This document shows, piece after piece, positions 1-6,555 of a DNA stretch of 41,478 nt. Origin of the DNA: DATBGS01 sp036557885 (lineage in GTDB: Bacteria > Chloroflexota > Ktedonobacteria > Ktedonobacterales > DATBGS01); assembly GCA_036557885.1 (NCBI GenBank), contig DATBGS010000032.1:1-41478 (forward strand), written 5' to 3'. The notes below the pieces were generated by a model. The model saw only the letters and a list, made by a program, of their open reading frames with translations, ran no database searches and was not told the origin of the DNA. Position 1 is the first letter of the stretch. Each line of letters starts with the position of its first letter. Made by a program: the position numbers and the translations under genes.

Positions 1-186
1 CACGTCCGTTTTTGTCATTTGCGTACAGACTATTTCGAGACCTCATTCACGACTGGGCTTCTCCCTCAAGGAGAGGCGAGGCCCTCCTGTTGAACCACCT
101 GCACCCTTTGCAGTCGCCAGCCGGGAAATGCATCAGAACGATGAGCGATAGCTTGTGGGTCTCCTATGCTGGATGACTTCTAGCTA
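1..186. other. Left flank of the insertion sequence, no gene recognised
   Basis: No convincing coding frame, RNA gene or promoter is visible here. A short inverted repeat (CTCCCTCAAGGAGAG, about 61-75) is present. The right side of this stretch abuts the left end of the IS. It may be the remains of whatever region the IS entered, but no gene can be reconstructed from 186 bases. Confidence 0.4.
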
Positions 187-1183
187 AACCCGATGTGCAT
201 ATTGTTTTAAGCACCGAGCCGCGCCAACTGGAGCGGCGGATTACCCAGTTCCAGATTGAACAGGACTGCCAGGGTATGCATCAACACCATCCGCAAGAGC
301 CGATTGCACAGATGCCAGCGATCCCGCGCCCAGACGCGCTTGGCCTGACAGCGATCCACCACTTGTCCAAACACCGTATCAATGCGATAGCGGATGCGTC
401 CAAGCACGGGACTCCAGGAGCCTGGCGGAGCATGCTTGGCGGTTCGAAAGGGCGTCAGCAACAGAATCCCTGCTTGCCGCAAGAGGGCTTTGAGCTTGGG
501 CAGCCAGTAGTTCCGGTCGCCCAAAAGCAGCCCCGTCGTGCCTGGCGTCAAGTCCAGGGCTGCTTCGCCCTCATGGACGTTGGCTGGTACCAGTTCGATC
601 CGGGTGATGACACCCGGCCAGCAGATGCGGGCGTGCAGGCGAAAGCCGTAAAAGGTCTGTCGAATCAGCGTGTCTTTGCCATAGCTGGCCTCGCCCCGGA
701 AGCGTCGACAGCGATAGGCGCGGGCAAATTGGCAGACGGGGAGCGGAAAGCTATCGATAATGCCGACGGTGGGATCATAGGACAGGAGGGCATCACGGAT
801 GGCACACCAGAGTTGTTCCTTCACCTTCCACAAATTGGTCGCCTGGCGGACAAACGTGGTACGATGCAGATGTGCCAAGCCTGGAAAGAAGGCGGCCCAA
901 TGCCGCCGAAAATAGGCAAAAAGCGCCTTGTCCTGGTTCAGTCCCAAGTACATGCCGATCACTTCCATCGTGATCACCTCGCTATCGGCCAGGGTGGGTG
1001 CTGGCCCTCGCTGGCGCAGCCGATCCCCCTCGGTGAGAGTGGGCACCAAATCGTCAAGCAAACAAAACCATGCGATAATCAGATCATCCAGGTTCATCGG
1101 GTTCCTCCTCAGCAGATAGCTTGGTCTGAGGAAAGTAGACCCCATGAGCCTGCTTTTGTCTAAAACAATATGCACATCGGGTT
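187..1183 (-). mobile_element. IS982-like insertion sequence, complete
   Basis: A 23-bp perfect terminal inverted repeat bounds the element: 187-209 (AACCCGATGTGCATATTG...) and its complement at 1161-1183. One transposase gene fills the space between. The ends begin with ACCCG when the outermost A is ignored, which fits IS982-family termini as known. No clean target duplication is visible; the flanks TAGCTAA on the left and TAATTAG on the right match only partly. The right end lies 20 bases before the start codon of the epimerase gene, so the IS sits in that gene's promoter region. Confidence 0.88.
207..1097 (-). CDS. IS982-family transposase
   Basis: A DDE transposase of 296 residues, catalysing cut-and-paste movement of the surrounding IS. 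The start is ATG at 1097 (MNLDDLIIAW), preceded by GAGGAGGAACCCG, a strong ribosome site. The longer frame up to 1175 only reads through the terminal repeat. Family marks seen are the N-terminal SEVITMEVIG...YFRRHW region, a first catalytic Asp in GIIDSFPLPVC, a second in LLGDRNYW, and a basic C-terminal part. Length matches intact IS982 enzymes (about 290 residues). There is no internal stop or frameshift, so it may be active. The stop codon falls inside the left terminal repeat. An equally long frame on the plus strand starts from the mirror-image repeat and is not considered real. Confidence 0.9.
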   Translation of the reverse strand: MNLDDLIIAWFCLLDDLVPTLTEGDRLRQRGPAPTLADSEVITMEVIGMYLGLNQDKALFAYFRRHWAAFFPGLAHLHRTTFVRQATNLWKVKEQLWCAIRDALLSYDPTVGIIDSFPLPVCQFARAYRCRRFRGEASYGKDTLIRQTFYGFRLHARICWPGVITRIELVPANVHEGEAALDLTPGTTGLLLGDRNYWLPKLKALLRQAGILLLTPFRTAKHAPPGSWSPVLGRIRYRIDTVFGQVVDRCQAKRVWARDRWHLCNRLLRMVLMHTLAVLFNLELGNPPLQLARLGA

Positions 1184-1203
1184 AATTAGAAGGAGCTACG
1201 CAG

Positions 1204-2163
1204 TTGAAGGTACTTGTGACGGGAGCCTCTGGCAATATTGGTTTTAGCGCCGTACAGGAACTGCTCAAGCAGGGGCACACGGTGCGCTGTTTCGACCTGC
1301 CCACCAAAGCCAACGAGACAAAAGCGCGGCGGCTTGGCGGCAAAGCCGAGGTCGTCTGGGGAGACATCCGGCAGGCCGAGCAGGTGGCAGCGCTGGTGCG
1401 CGATCAAGACGTGATTGTGCATCTGGCCGCCATCCTGCCGCCAGATGTGGACGAGCGCCTGGAGGTGGCGGAGGCCGTGAATGTTGGCGGGTTACGCGCG
1501 GTGTTGGCGGCAGCAGCGCAGCAGGCCAGCAAACCCAAAATCCTATTTAGTTCCAGCCTGGACGTGTTTGGCTTCACCCAGGACCAGCCCCCGCCGCGCA
1601 AAGTCACCGACCCGGTGCAGGCCACCGACGCCTACACCAGGCACAAGCTGCAAGGCGAAGAGATGGTCAAGACCTCTGGCCTGGACTGGGCCATCTACCG
1701 CTTTGCCGACGTGCCCCCGCTCGCGGCGCGCAAGCCGCACCCCATTATGTACCGCGTGCCCCTCAACACCCGCTTCGACATGCTGCACACGTCGGATGCC
1801 GGGTTAGCCATTGCCAATGGGATTACGAAGCAAGAACTCTGGGGCCGGGTCTGGCTGATTGGCGGCGGGCCGCGCTGCCAGGTCTACTACCGCGATTACC
1901 TGGAGCGCATGCTGGACGCAATGGGCATTGGCAAGCTGCCCGAAAAGGCGTTCGGGCACGACCCATATTGCACCGACTGGCTGGACGCCGAGGAGAGCGA
2001 GCGCCTGCTGCACTATCAGCGCCATAGCTTTGACGACATCATCAGCGACCTGAAGCGCTATGCCGCGCCCAGCGCCCCCACCCGGCTGCTTATGCCGGTG
2101 GTGCGACCTTTTGCGCGGCGGTGGCTGCTCAGCATGTCGCCGTACCTGAAAGCCTCTTCGTAG
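1204..2163 (+). CDS. NAD-dependent epimerase/dehydratase (extended SDR)
   Basis: Extended short-chain dehydrogenase/reductase of 319 residues, probably acting on a nucleotide sugar or similar soluble substrate; the substrate cannot be read from sequence. The Rossmann motif TGASGNIG is at residues 6-13, and the acidic residue after strand 2 (CFDLP) favours NAD. The catalytic YxxxK is Tyr144/Lys148 (AYTRHK). The start is TTG at 1204, chosen because AGAAGGAG (1188-1195) stands 8 bases before it and the Rossmann motif begins directly after. The gene lies 20 bases from the right end of the IS982-like element, so its native promoter has probably been displaced and expression may depend on the IS. 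Confidence 0.88.
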   Translation: MKVLVTGASGNIGFSAVQELLKQGHTVRCFDLPTKANETKARRLGGKAEVVWGDIRQAEQVAALVRDQDVIVHLAAILPPDVDERLEVAEAVNVGGLRAVLAAAAQQASKPKILFSSSLDVFGFTQDQPPPRKVTDPVQATDAYTRHKLQGEEMVKTSGLDWAIYRFADVPPLAARKPHPIMYRVPLNTRFDMLHTSDAGLAIANGITKQELWGRVWLIGGGPRCQVYYRDYLERMLDAMGIGKLPEKAFGHDPYCTDWLDAEESERLLHYQRHSFDDIISDLKRYAAPSAPTRLLMPVVRPFARRWLLSMSPYLKASS

Positions 2164-2190
2164 CGCTCACCCCTCCAAGCAGGGGCAGGT

Positions 2191-2256
2191 CGGCAGGGAC
2201 GCCGGTGCTACAAGCAACCCGCTCCAGCACTGCTTGTAGCACCGGCGTCCCTGCCG
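2191..2256. repeat. Intergenic palindrome, 26-bp perfect arms
   Basis: Arms 2191-2216 and 2231-2256 are perfectly complementary, with a 14-base loop. The arms carry the GGCAGGGACGCCGG...GCTACAAGCA theme seen again near 21865, 39091 and elsewhere in this window. It lies between the epimerase gene and a receiver gene on the same strand. It may end transcription, but there is no T-run. Confidence 0.85.
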
Positions 2257-2325
2257 GTGATGCGGTGGCCCACACCCTGCACATAGCTGGAAGAGAGCAA
2301 TGCTTTCACTAGATTTGGAGGGCGC

Positions 2326-2730
2326 ATGGCATCTCTTCCGCCTCGCCCCAGGCTGGCAATCGTCAACACAAGCGAAGACCTTATAGAAGTCCTCACCACA
2401 TTCTTTGAGGAAGAGGGGTACGACGTTGCCAGCGCGATTGTGCGCTCCTTTCGGACGAACGAAAAAGACCTGAAACAGTTTATTGCCGCGCATGATCCCC
2501 AGGTGTTGGTGTGGGATATTGCCCTGCCTTACGAGGAGAACTGGAGCTACTTTGAGAGGGTCAGACAGTCGCCGGTGATGAAGGGGCGGCGTTTTGTGCT
2601 GACAACGACTAATGAAAAGCGCGTGCGCGAGGTTGCACAGCCTGATGAAGAGCTTACGGAGATCGTGGGGAAACCGTTTGATCTGAGGCAACTGGCTGAT
2701 GCGGTAAAGCGCGCGCGCAAGGCCCCCTAG
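2326..2730 (+). CDS. Stand-alone receiver-like protein
   Basis: A 134-residue single-domain protein with the receiver fold of response regulators and no output domain. Phospho-acceptor Asp64 sits in LVWDIALP, the conserved Thr in LTTTNEK, and Lys in VGKPFD. The acidic cluster near the N terminus is reduced (NTSED instead of a DD pair), so phosphorylation may be weak or altered. It starts at ATG 2326 after GGAGGGCGC. It probably passes on a signal by protein contact. No kinase gene adjoins it; the nearest other receivers are at 5049-6439. Confidence 0.8.
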   Translation: MASLPPRPRLAIVNTSEDLIEVLTTFFEEEGYDVASAIVRSFRTNEKDLKQFIAAHDPQVLVWDIALPYEENWSYFERVRQSPVMKGRRFVLTTTNEKRVREVAQPDEELTEIVGKPFDLRQLADAVKRARKAP

Positions 2731-2812
2731 TGGCCGGTGTAGCTCTAGTGGCAGGCGGCTTTACCTGACGCCAGCCTGATGAGAAAAGCCGCCTGCCAAC
2801 ACGAAGGGAGCG

Positions 2813-2971
2813 CTACCAGCAGGGCGGGAACCCCTCTGCGCCGCATGCCAGGAGACGATGCGCGGGGGCTATCTGTACTGCTGAGGCGCGGGCGCTGGCG
2901 ACAAAGCCACCCGCCAGCGTGAGGACGAGCGCGAGAACGAGCAGTAGCTTTACCAGGGCATGTTTGAGCAT
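2813..2971 (-). CDS. Small secreted peptide (52 aa)
   Basis: A short gene missed by length-limited ORF calling. ATG at 2971 follows GGAAGGAAGCAAACGT, a good ribosome site. The product starts MLKHALVK (basic) followed by a strongly hydrophobic stretch LLLVLALVLTLAGG and a likely signal-peptidase site around ARASA-VQ. The mature part would be only about 21 residues and ends CGAEGFPPCW, with two Cys seven residues apart that could form a disulfide. A longer overlapping frame (2745-3098) lacks a ribosome site and looks spurious. No family is recognised. Possible roles (signal, bacteriocin-like, envelope) are open. It lies alone between a receiver gene and the YCII gene. Confidence 0.6.
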   Translation of the reverse strand: MLKHALVKLLLVLALVLTLAGGFVASARASAVQIAPAHRLLACGAEGFPPCW

Positions 2972-3121
2972 ACGTTTGCTTCCTTCCATCAGGCGTATCT
3001 CGCTCTGGACACGCCAATTCCTGGGAGTGTCGAGGGACCGGTTTCCCTCGTTTCACAACATCTGCCGCCAGTATAACCAATCTGCCTGGTTTTGGCAAGA
3101 CACAAGACGCGGTTGGTGCGG

Positions 3122-3436
3122 TTACCTGGCGGGCGCCTGTCGCAGCAGCGACACGCGGTACTGATGCAGTTCCACGCCCATAATGCCACCCTTCACGGCG
3201 GGGTCGTTGGCGGCAATCTGGCGCGCGTCCTCCAGCGACCCCGCCTCAAAAATGACAATGCCAAAGGCCCCATCGGTGGCTGGCCCGGCCAGAATCACTT
3301 GCCCTTCGGCAAATAACTGCTTGAGATAGACCCAGTGTTCTCCCATGAGTTGTTGTTCCAGGGGCGTCATGGCCTCCGGGGAAAAATCCTGGCGCGTGGC
3401 GCGAATCATATAGATATAGGTTTGCTGCTGGCTCAT
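3122..3436 (-). CDS. YCII-related protein
   Basis: A 104-residue protein of the YciI/YCII family, a small ferredoxin-like fold with a conserved His-Asp pair and mostly unknown chemistry. Visible marks are MGEHWVYLKQLFAEGQVILAG and the following FEAGSLEDARQIAANDP. The start is ATG 3436 (MSQQQTYIY), which has GGGAGGGCTG just upstream; an upstream extension to 3472 has no such site. It is the last gene of a three-gene operon after the DinB (41-base gap) and VOC genes. Such cassettes of small enzymes under a TetR regulator often deal with reactive or toxic small molecules; that role is inference. Confidence 0.85.
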   Translation of the reverse strand: MSQQQTYIYMIRATRQDFSPEAMTPLEQQLMGEHWVYLKQLFAEGQVILAGPATDGAFGIVIFEAGSLEDARQIAANDPAVKGGIMGVELHQYRVSLLRQAPAR

Positions 3437-3477
3437 CAGCCCTCCCGATGGCTTGCTAAGCGCGGGTGCCACAAAGA

Positions 3478-3948
3478 TTATTGTACCAAAAACGCCTCAA
3501 GCTGGGGCAGGTGGAAGTTGCCGACATGCCCGGTGTAGCTGCCAATGAGCAGTTCGCCCAGCGAACTCTCGCCAAAGGGCGTCCGGGCGCGGCGGGAAAG
3601 CATGGCCGGGTCAAGCTGGCGCAGAAAGGCTTTGTTGCTGTCGTAGGCGGCGCGGAAGGCCAGCAGAAACGACTCAAACGGGGCCGTCTCCCACTCCTTC
3701 AACCAGTACGGGTCGTGAAGCTGGATGGGCACATCTTTGGCGCCCGCCAGATAGAAGCCAGCGTGGACGGGCACGCGCTGCCAGGCGCCAATAAGATGAG
3801 AAAGCAACTGGCGCGGGGTCCAGCCCCCGGCATCTGGCCCGGCGGAAAGCACGGGGCCAATGCGGGCCAGCACACGCTCCAGACGGCTCCAGGTTTCTTC
3901 TAAGGACGTCGTGACCGCCTCCAGGGTGATGTGTGTCTCTGCTGCCAT
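3478..3948 (-). CDS. DinB-family (DfsB-like) protein
   Basis: A 156-residue four-helix-bundle protein of the DinB superfamily, whose members include metal-dependent thiol (bacillithiol/mycothiol) transferases. The likely metal-binding His residues appear in LLSHLIGAW (near residue 51) and in the C-terminal helix YTGHVGNFHLPQ. The start ATG at 3948 has AAAAGGAG 7 bases upstream. It is the middle gene of the VOC-DinB-YCII operon (39-base gap to the VOC gene). A thiol-transfer or detoxification role would suit the company of a glyoxalase-like protein, but the substrate is unknown. Confidence 0.85.
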   Translation of the reverse strand: MAAETHITLEAVTTSLEETWSRLERVLARIGPVLSAGPDAGGWTPRQLLSHLIGAWQRVPVHAGFYLAGAKDVPIQLHDPYWLKEWETAPFESFLLAFRAAYDSNKAFLRQLDPAMLSRRARTPFGESSLGELLIGSYTGHVGNFHLPQLEAFLVQ

Positions 3949-3987
3949 GAGTAAACTCCTTTTGGAATGCGCGAGAAAACGCCTGGC

Positions 3988-4335
3988 TCAGTGCTCCTGC
4001 TCGCGGGTCAGGTCTATCAGACGGATGACATTGCCCGATGGGTCCACAAAGGCGCTGTAGCGGCCCGGCGGAATGTTTCTTGGCTCAAACAGAAAGTGCA
4101 GCTTGCCTTTGTGCTCCTGATAGAACGCATCCACGCTTTCAATGGTGAAGGTTGGCCCGGCTTTCTCTTCGTTGGAGTCTTCGTCCACCAGCAGTTGCAC
4201 ATCGGTCCCCGGCAGCTTGAATGCAGCGGTGGAATCGCCCTCGCGCCAGGCTTCTTCCAGGCCGAGACGGTCACGGTAGAAGGCCAGCGCGGTCTTCAGG
4301 TCTTTCACCGGATGATGGACATAACTCAGTTTCAT
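3988..4335 (-). CDS. VOC/glyoxalase-family protein
   Basis: A 115-residue vicinal-oxygen-chelate (glyoxalase/bleomycin resistance) domain protein. It begins MKLSYVHHPVKDLKTALAFY, the typical first beta-alpha unit, and ends with GRYSAFVDPSGNVIRLI, the usual last strand. It is one module, so it should dimerise. The start is ATG 4335 with GGAAAGGATG upstream; the frame to 4413 overlaps the promoter and is rejected. It is the first gene of the VOC-DinB-YCII operon, driven by a near-consensus promoter at 4402-4430 and divergent from a TetR gene. It may bind or isomerise a reactive carbonyl or thiol adduct; this is inference. Confidence 0.85.
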   Translation of the reverse strand: MKLSYVHHPVKDLKTALAFYRDRLGLEEAWREGDSTAAFKLPGTDVQLLVDEDSNEEKAGPTFTIESVDAFYQEHKGKLHFLFEPRNIPPGRYSAFVDPSGNVIRLIDLTREQEH

Positions 4336-4358
4336 GAAATCATCCTTTCCTTGGGGGC

Positions 4359-4380
4359 GTTTAGAACCTCTGTTTAGAAC
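4359..4380. promoter_or_regulatory. 9-bp direct repeat in the VOC operon leader
   Basis: GTTTAGAAC occurs at 4359-4367 and again at 4372-4380, 13 bases apart, between the promoter of the VOC operon and its first gene, in a region shared with the TetR gene. It is a possible operator for the adjacent TetR protein, although TetR operators are usually palindromes. Confidence 0.35.
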
Positions 4381-4401
4381 TTTAGTACCAACATCAACAA
4401 G

Positions 4402-4430
4402 AGTATAACGCATTTATGCTCTGGCGTCAA
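4402..4430 (-). promoter_or_regulatory. Sigma-70 promoter of the VOC-DinB-YCII operon
   Basis: On the minus strand TTGACG (4425-4430), 17 bases, then TATACT (4402-4407). The expected start of transcription is near 4395, about 60 bases before the VOC start codon. It is back to back with the TetR promoter, whose -10 box is only 11 bases away, so one bound repressor could cover both. Confidence 0.8.
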
Positions 4431-4437
4431 GAGGTTA

Positions 4438-4453
4438 TGGTATAATACAAACA
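4438..4453 (+). promoter_or_regulatory. Extended -10 promoter giving a leaderless tetR-type mRNA
   Basis: TGGTATAAT (4438-4446) is a perfect extended -10 element. Only six bases separate it from the ATG at 4453, so transcription should start at or next to the A of the start codon. No Shine-Dalgarno can fit. The regulator is therefore probably translated from a leaderless message. Confidence 0.75.
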
Positions 4454-5010
4454 TGAGAGAAAAAGATTGGGTTCCTGTTCCAGGGTCGCCCAAGGCGCGG
4501 CTGGCAGAACTGGCGCTTCAGGCATTTGGCGAATACGGCTACGAGGGCGTCAATGTGGTGGAGCTGGCGGCGGCGGCGGGCCTGACGACGGGCAGCCTGT
4601 ATCATCACTTCGAGAGCAAGCTTGGTCTGTATGGGGTCGTGCGCGATGAGATGGAGCGGCGCATCCTTGACCGCATGGAGGGCGCGGCGGAGGGCGTGCT
4701 GGCGACTGGCCCAGGCGAGCAGGCCGAGGCTCGGCCAGAGGCGGCGCTGCGCGCCGCGCTGCTGGTTGGCTTCGACGCGGCTTTAAAGCAGCAGGCGGCG
4801 CGGCTGCTCTCCGAGCAAGACCCGCGCGGGGGAACTGACCCGATTGCTGCATTGCTGGCGGGGCTGGGGCCTGCGGGGATGCCAGAACTGGCGCTGCTGC
4901 TGGCGGCGGCCTGGCGCGCGGCGCTGGCGGCGGCTGCGGCTAAGCCCGACGCTGCGCCCGCGCTGCGCCGCGCCCTGGAGCGGCTGCTTTCGGCAGAACG
5001 GCCAGGGTAG
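4453..5010 (+). CDS. TetR-family transcriptional regulator
   Basis: A 185-residue regulator. The N-terminal helix-turn-helix is clear: residues 12-60 with AFGEYGYEGVNVVELAAAAG, then LTTGSLYHHFESKLGLY, the standard TetR recognition helix. The ligand-binding C-terminal part is very rich in Ala and Leu and has no recognised specificity. The gene is divergent from the VOC-DinB-YCII operon with overlapping promoters, so it most likely represses that operon and itself. Its mRNA looks leaderless (see 4438-4453). It converges on the receiver-SnoaL gene, with a large palindrome between them. Confidence 0.9.
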   Translation: MREKDWVPVPGSPKARLAELALQAFGEYGYEGVNVVELAAAAGLTTGSLYHHFESKLGLYGVVRDEMERRILDRMEGAAEGVLATGPGEQAEARPEAALRAALLVGFDAALKQQAARLLSEQDPRGGTDPIAALLAGLGPAGMPELALLLAAAWRAALAAAAAKPDAAPALRRALERLLSAERPG

Positions 5011-5028
5011 CCAGGGCTGCTGAGGAGG

Positions 5029-5078
5029 TTGCTGCGAACTGATTCGCCCTATAAATAGGGCGAATCAGTTCGCAGCAA
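5029..5078. terminator. 24-bp palindrome between convergent genes
   Basis: Arms 5029-5052 and 5055-5078 are perfectly complementary around a two-base centre, forming a very stable hairpin on either strand. It lies between the convergent TetR and receiver-SnoaL genes. The left arm and centre lie beyond or at the stop codon of the receiver gene, and the right arm encodes its last residues. No T-run follows on either side, so it may be a bidirectional transcription block or a DNA-binding palindrome. Confidence 0.6.
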
Positions 5079-5846
5079 TTCGGCCAATTTCCAGGTGTTG
5101 AGTGTGACGCCGATCTGGTGAACGCGCTCGCCCTGAAAGCGCAAGATGGCCGAGCCGATGAACTTTTCTCGGTTGCCATCTGGCATTGGCATGCTCCACT
5201 GGAAGCGCGCGCCCATGTCATGCTTGCCCCGCAAGACATTGAAACCTTCAATCTGGCATCCAGGCACGCGCTCCAGCCATCCCTGCGCAAAAGCAATGAC
5301 GCGCTCCCGGCCCAGCACCGCTCTGGGGAAGGCGAAATTTCTGGGTCTGAGGAGATAAAACGTCACGTCTTCCGTCAGGAGCAGGTGGAGGGCGGACCAG
5401 TCCTTCTGGCTGAACGCGGAAAACAAGCGTTGGATGATTTGCGCCTGCTGCTGTTGGGCCGGGGTCAGCATGGGATGCAGGGAGTTAGCAACCGCATCCA
5501 ACAGGTCATCAAATTCAAAGGGTTTCTTGAGGAGAAAAGCAAAGCCGTGCCGCGCAATGGCTTCAGGGGAGACATTCCAACTGGTAAACACGCCAACCGG
5601 CGTGGGCCGGGCGGCATGAAGCAGCGGCTGGACGCTTTTCCAGGGGTTAGATGAGGATTCGGCAAACAGGTCCGTCAAAATAAACTGAAAAAGGTGGGCG
5701 TTCACCTGCGCCAGAGCCTCGGCTGAGGAAGCGGATTGCGAGACGCGATAGCCTTCATCGGCGAGCACATCAGCGACGACTTCTCGGATGTCCTGATCAT
5801 CTTCTGCAATCAGAAGATGTGGGTGTGGGACCAGCAAGGTGTTCAT
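5049..5846 (-). CDS. Receiver domain fused to a SnoaL/NTF2-like domain
   Basis: A 265-residue protein. Residues about 10-125 form a receiver domain: acidic pair in LLIAEDDQDI, phospho-Asp in FILTDLFAES, Lys in LLKKPFEF. Residues about 130-260 look like a SnoaL/NTF2-type cone fold (AQIIQRLFSAFSQKDW, then LLTEDVTFYLL, then ALHIGV-type closing strands), a family that binds small ligands or acts as an isomerase. No DNA-binding domain is present. The start is ATG 5846 (MNTLLVP) after GAAAGGTGGGGCGCT. It has its own promoter (5960-5987) and follows the KaiC-like ATPase and a second receiver on the same strand. The fusion suggests phosphorylation-controlled ligand binding; that is inference. Confidence 0.78.
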   Translation of the reverse strand: MNTLLVPHPHLLIAEDDQDIREVVADVLADEGYRVSQSASSAEALAQVNAHLFQFILTDLFAESSSNPWKSVQPLLHAARPTPVGVFTSWNVSPEAIARHGFAFLLKKPFEFDDLLDAVANSLHPMLTPAQQQQAQIIQRLFSAFSQKDWSALHLLLTEDVTFYLLRPRNFAFPRAVLGRERVIAFAQGWLERVPGCQIEGFNVLRGKHDMGARFQWSMPMPDGNREKFIGSAILRFQGERVHQIGVTLNTWKLAELLRTDSPYL

Positions 5847-5959
5847 AGCGCCCCACCTTTCCTTGCAAAGCGACAAATGAAAGATACCCAGTCAGGAAGC
5901 CCATCCCCCTTATACCCAGATAACAAAAGAAAAATGATCACGGCGAAAGACCATACGCC

Positions 5960-5987
5960 ATTATAGCATAAGATGGAACCAATCCAA
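5960..5987 (-). promoter_or_regulatory. Promoter of the receiver-SnoaL gene
   Basis: Minus strand TTGGAT (5982-5987), 16 bases, then TATAAT (5960-5965) with the extended TGC in front of it. Transcription should begin near 5953, leaving a leader of about 107 bases. The box lies just past the stop codon of the upstream receiver gene, so the fusion can be made independently of the rest of the cluster. Confidence 0.7.
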
Positions 5988-5995
5988 CAAGCGGG

Positions 5996-6439
5996 CTACT
6001 TCTGGTGCGCATCGGGCGATGGCCCCAGAAAGCGATGCAGCAGCCCTTCCAGATCATCCAGATCAAACGGTTTGGAGAGAAACGCATCGGCTCCAGCAGT
6101 TCGCATGCGTTTGAGTCCAGCAGCCGAAAGCAGAATAATTGGAGGAGGAGCATACCCATCTGTTACGGCATCCTGATGCAACAGGGCGATGAGTTCCACG
6201 CCATCCATATAGGGCATCATCATATCCGTAATCACCAGTGATGGGTGGCGCGCACGCGCCAACTCCAGCGCCTGGCGTCCGTTGCTGGCGACCAGGGGGA
6301 TATAGCCACAATCCTCAACGATCATCGCTAATGCTTCAGCAATCGGTTCTTCATCTTCGGCAATCAGCACCAGGGCTGGCTCTGGTTGGGATGGTGTTGC
6401 GTTGTTTTCGTGTTTCTGGTCGCCTTCGGTCCCACTCAC
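5996..6439 (-). CDS. Single-domain response regulator
   Basis: A 147-residue receiver protein without output domain. After a polar tail of about 20 residues it has the acidic triad VLIAEDEEP, phospho-Asp in LVITDMMMPYMDG, Ser/Thr in ILLSAAG, and Lys in LSKPFDLDD, all canonical. The start is GTG 6439 (VSGTEGD) with GGAGGAG immediately upstream. It lies 116 bases downstream of the KaiC-like gene and is probably co-transcribed. It is a likely phosphorelay partner for a distant histidine kinase or for the ATPase. Confidence 0.88.
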   Translation of the reverse strand: MSGTEGDQKHENNATPSQPEPALVLIAEDEEPIAEALAMIVEDCGYIPLVASNGRQALELARARHPSLVITDMMMPYMDGVELIALLHQDAVTDGYAPPPIILLSAAGLKRMRTAGADAFLSKPFDLDDLEGLLHRFLGPSPDAHQK

Positions 6440-6555
6440 GACGCTCCTCCGTGCTACTCTCGCTGGGGTGGTCCTTTATGGGCCTGATGAGATGAATACG
6501 CTGGCTTACACTGATAAAGGAGCATTACAGAACCTTGCAATCCCGCACTATCTGC

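Noticed and set aside
195..1163. 322-residue frame on the plus strand inside the IS
   Set aside because: Exact mirror of the transposase gene. It starts from the same sequence because the terminal repeats are complementary, and has no ribosome site or recognisable domain.
2745..3098. 117-residue frame overlapping the secreted-peptide gene
   Set aside because: No ribosome site and a low-complexity Arg/Pro/Ser composition; the 52-residue frame with signal peptide is better supported.
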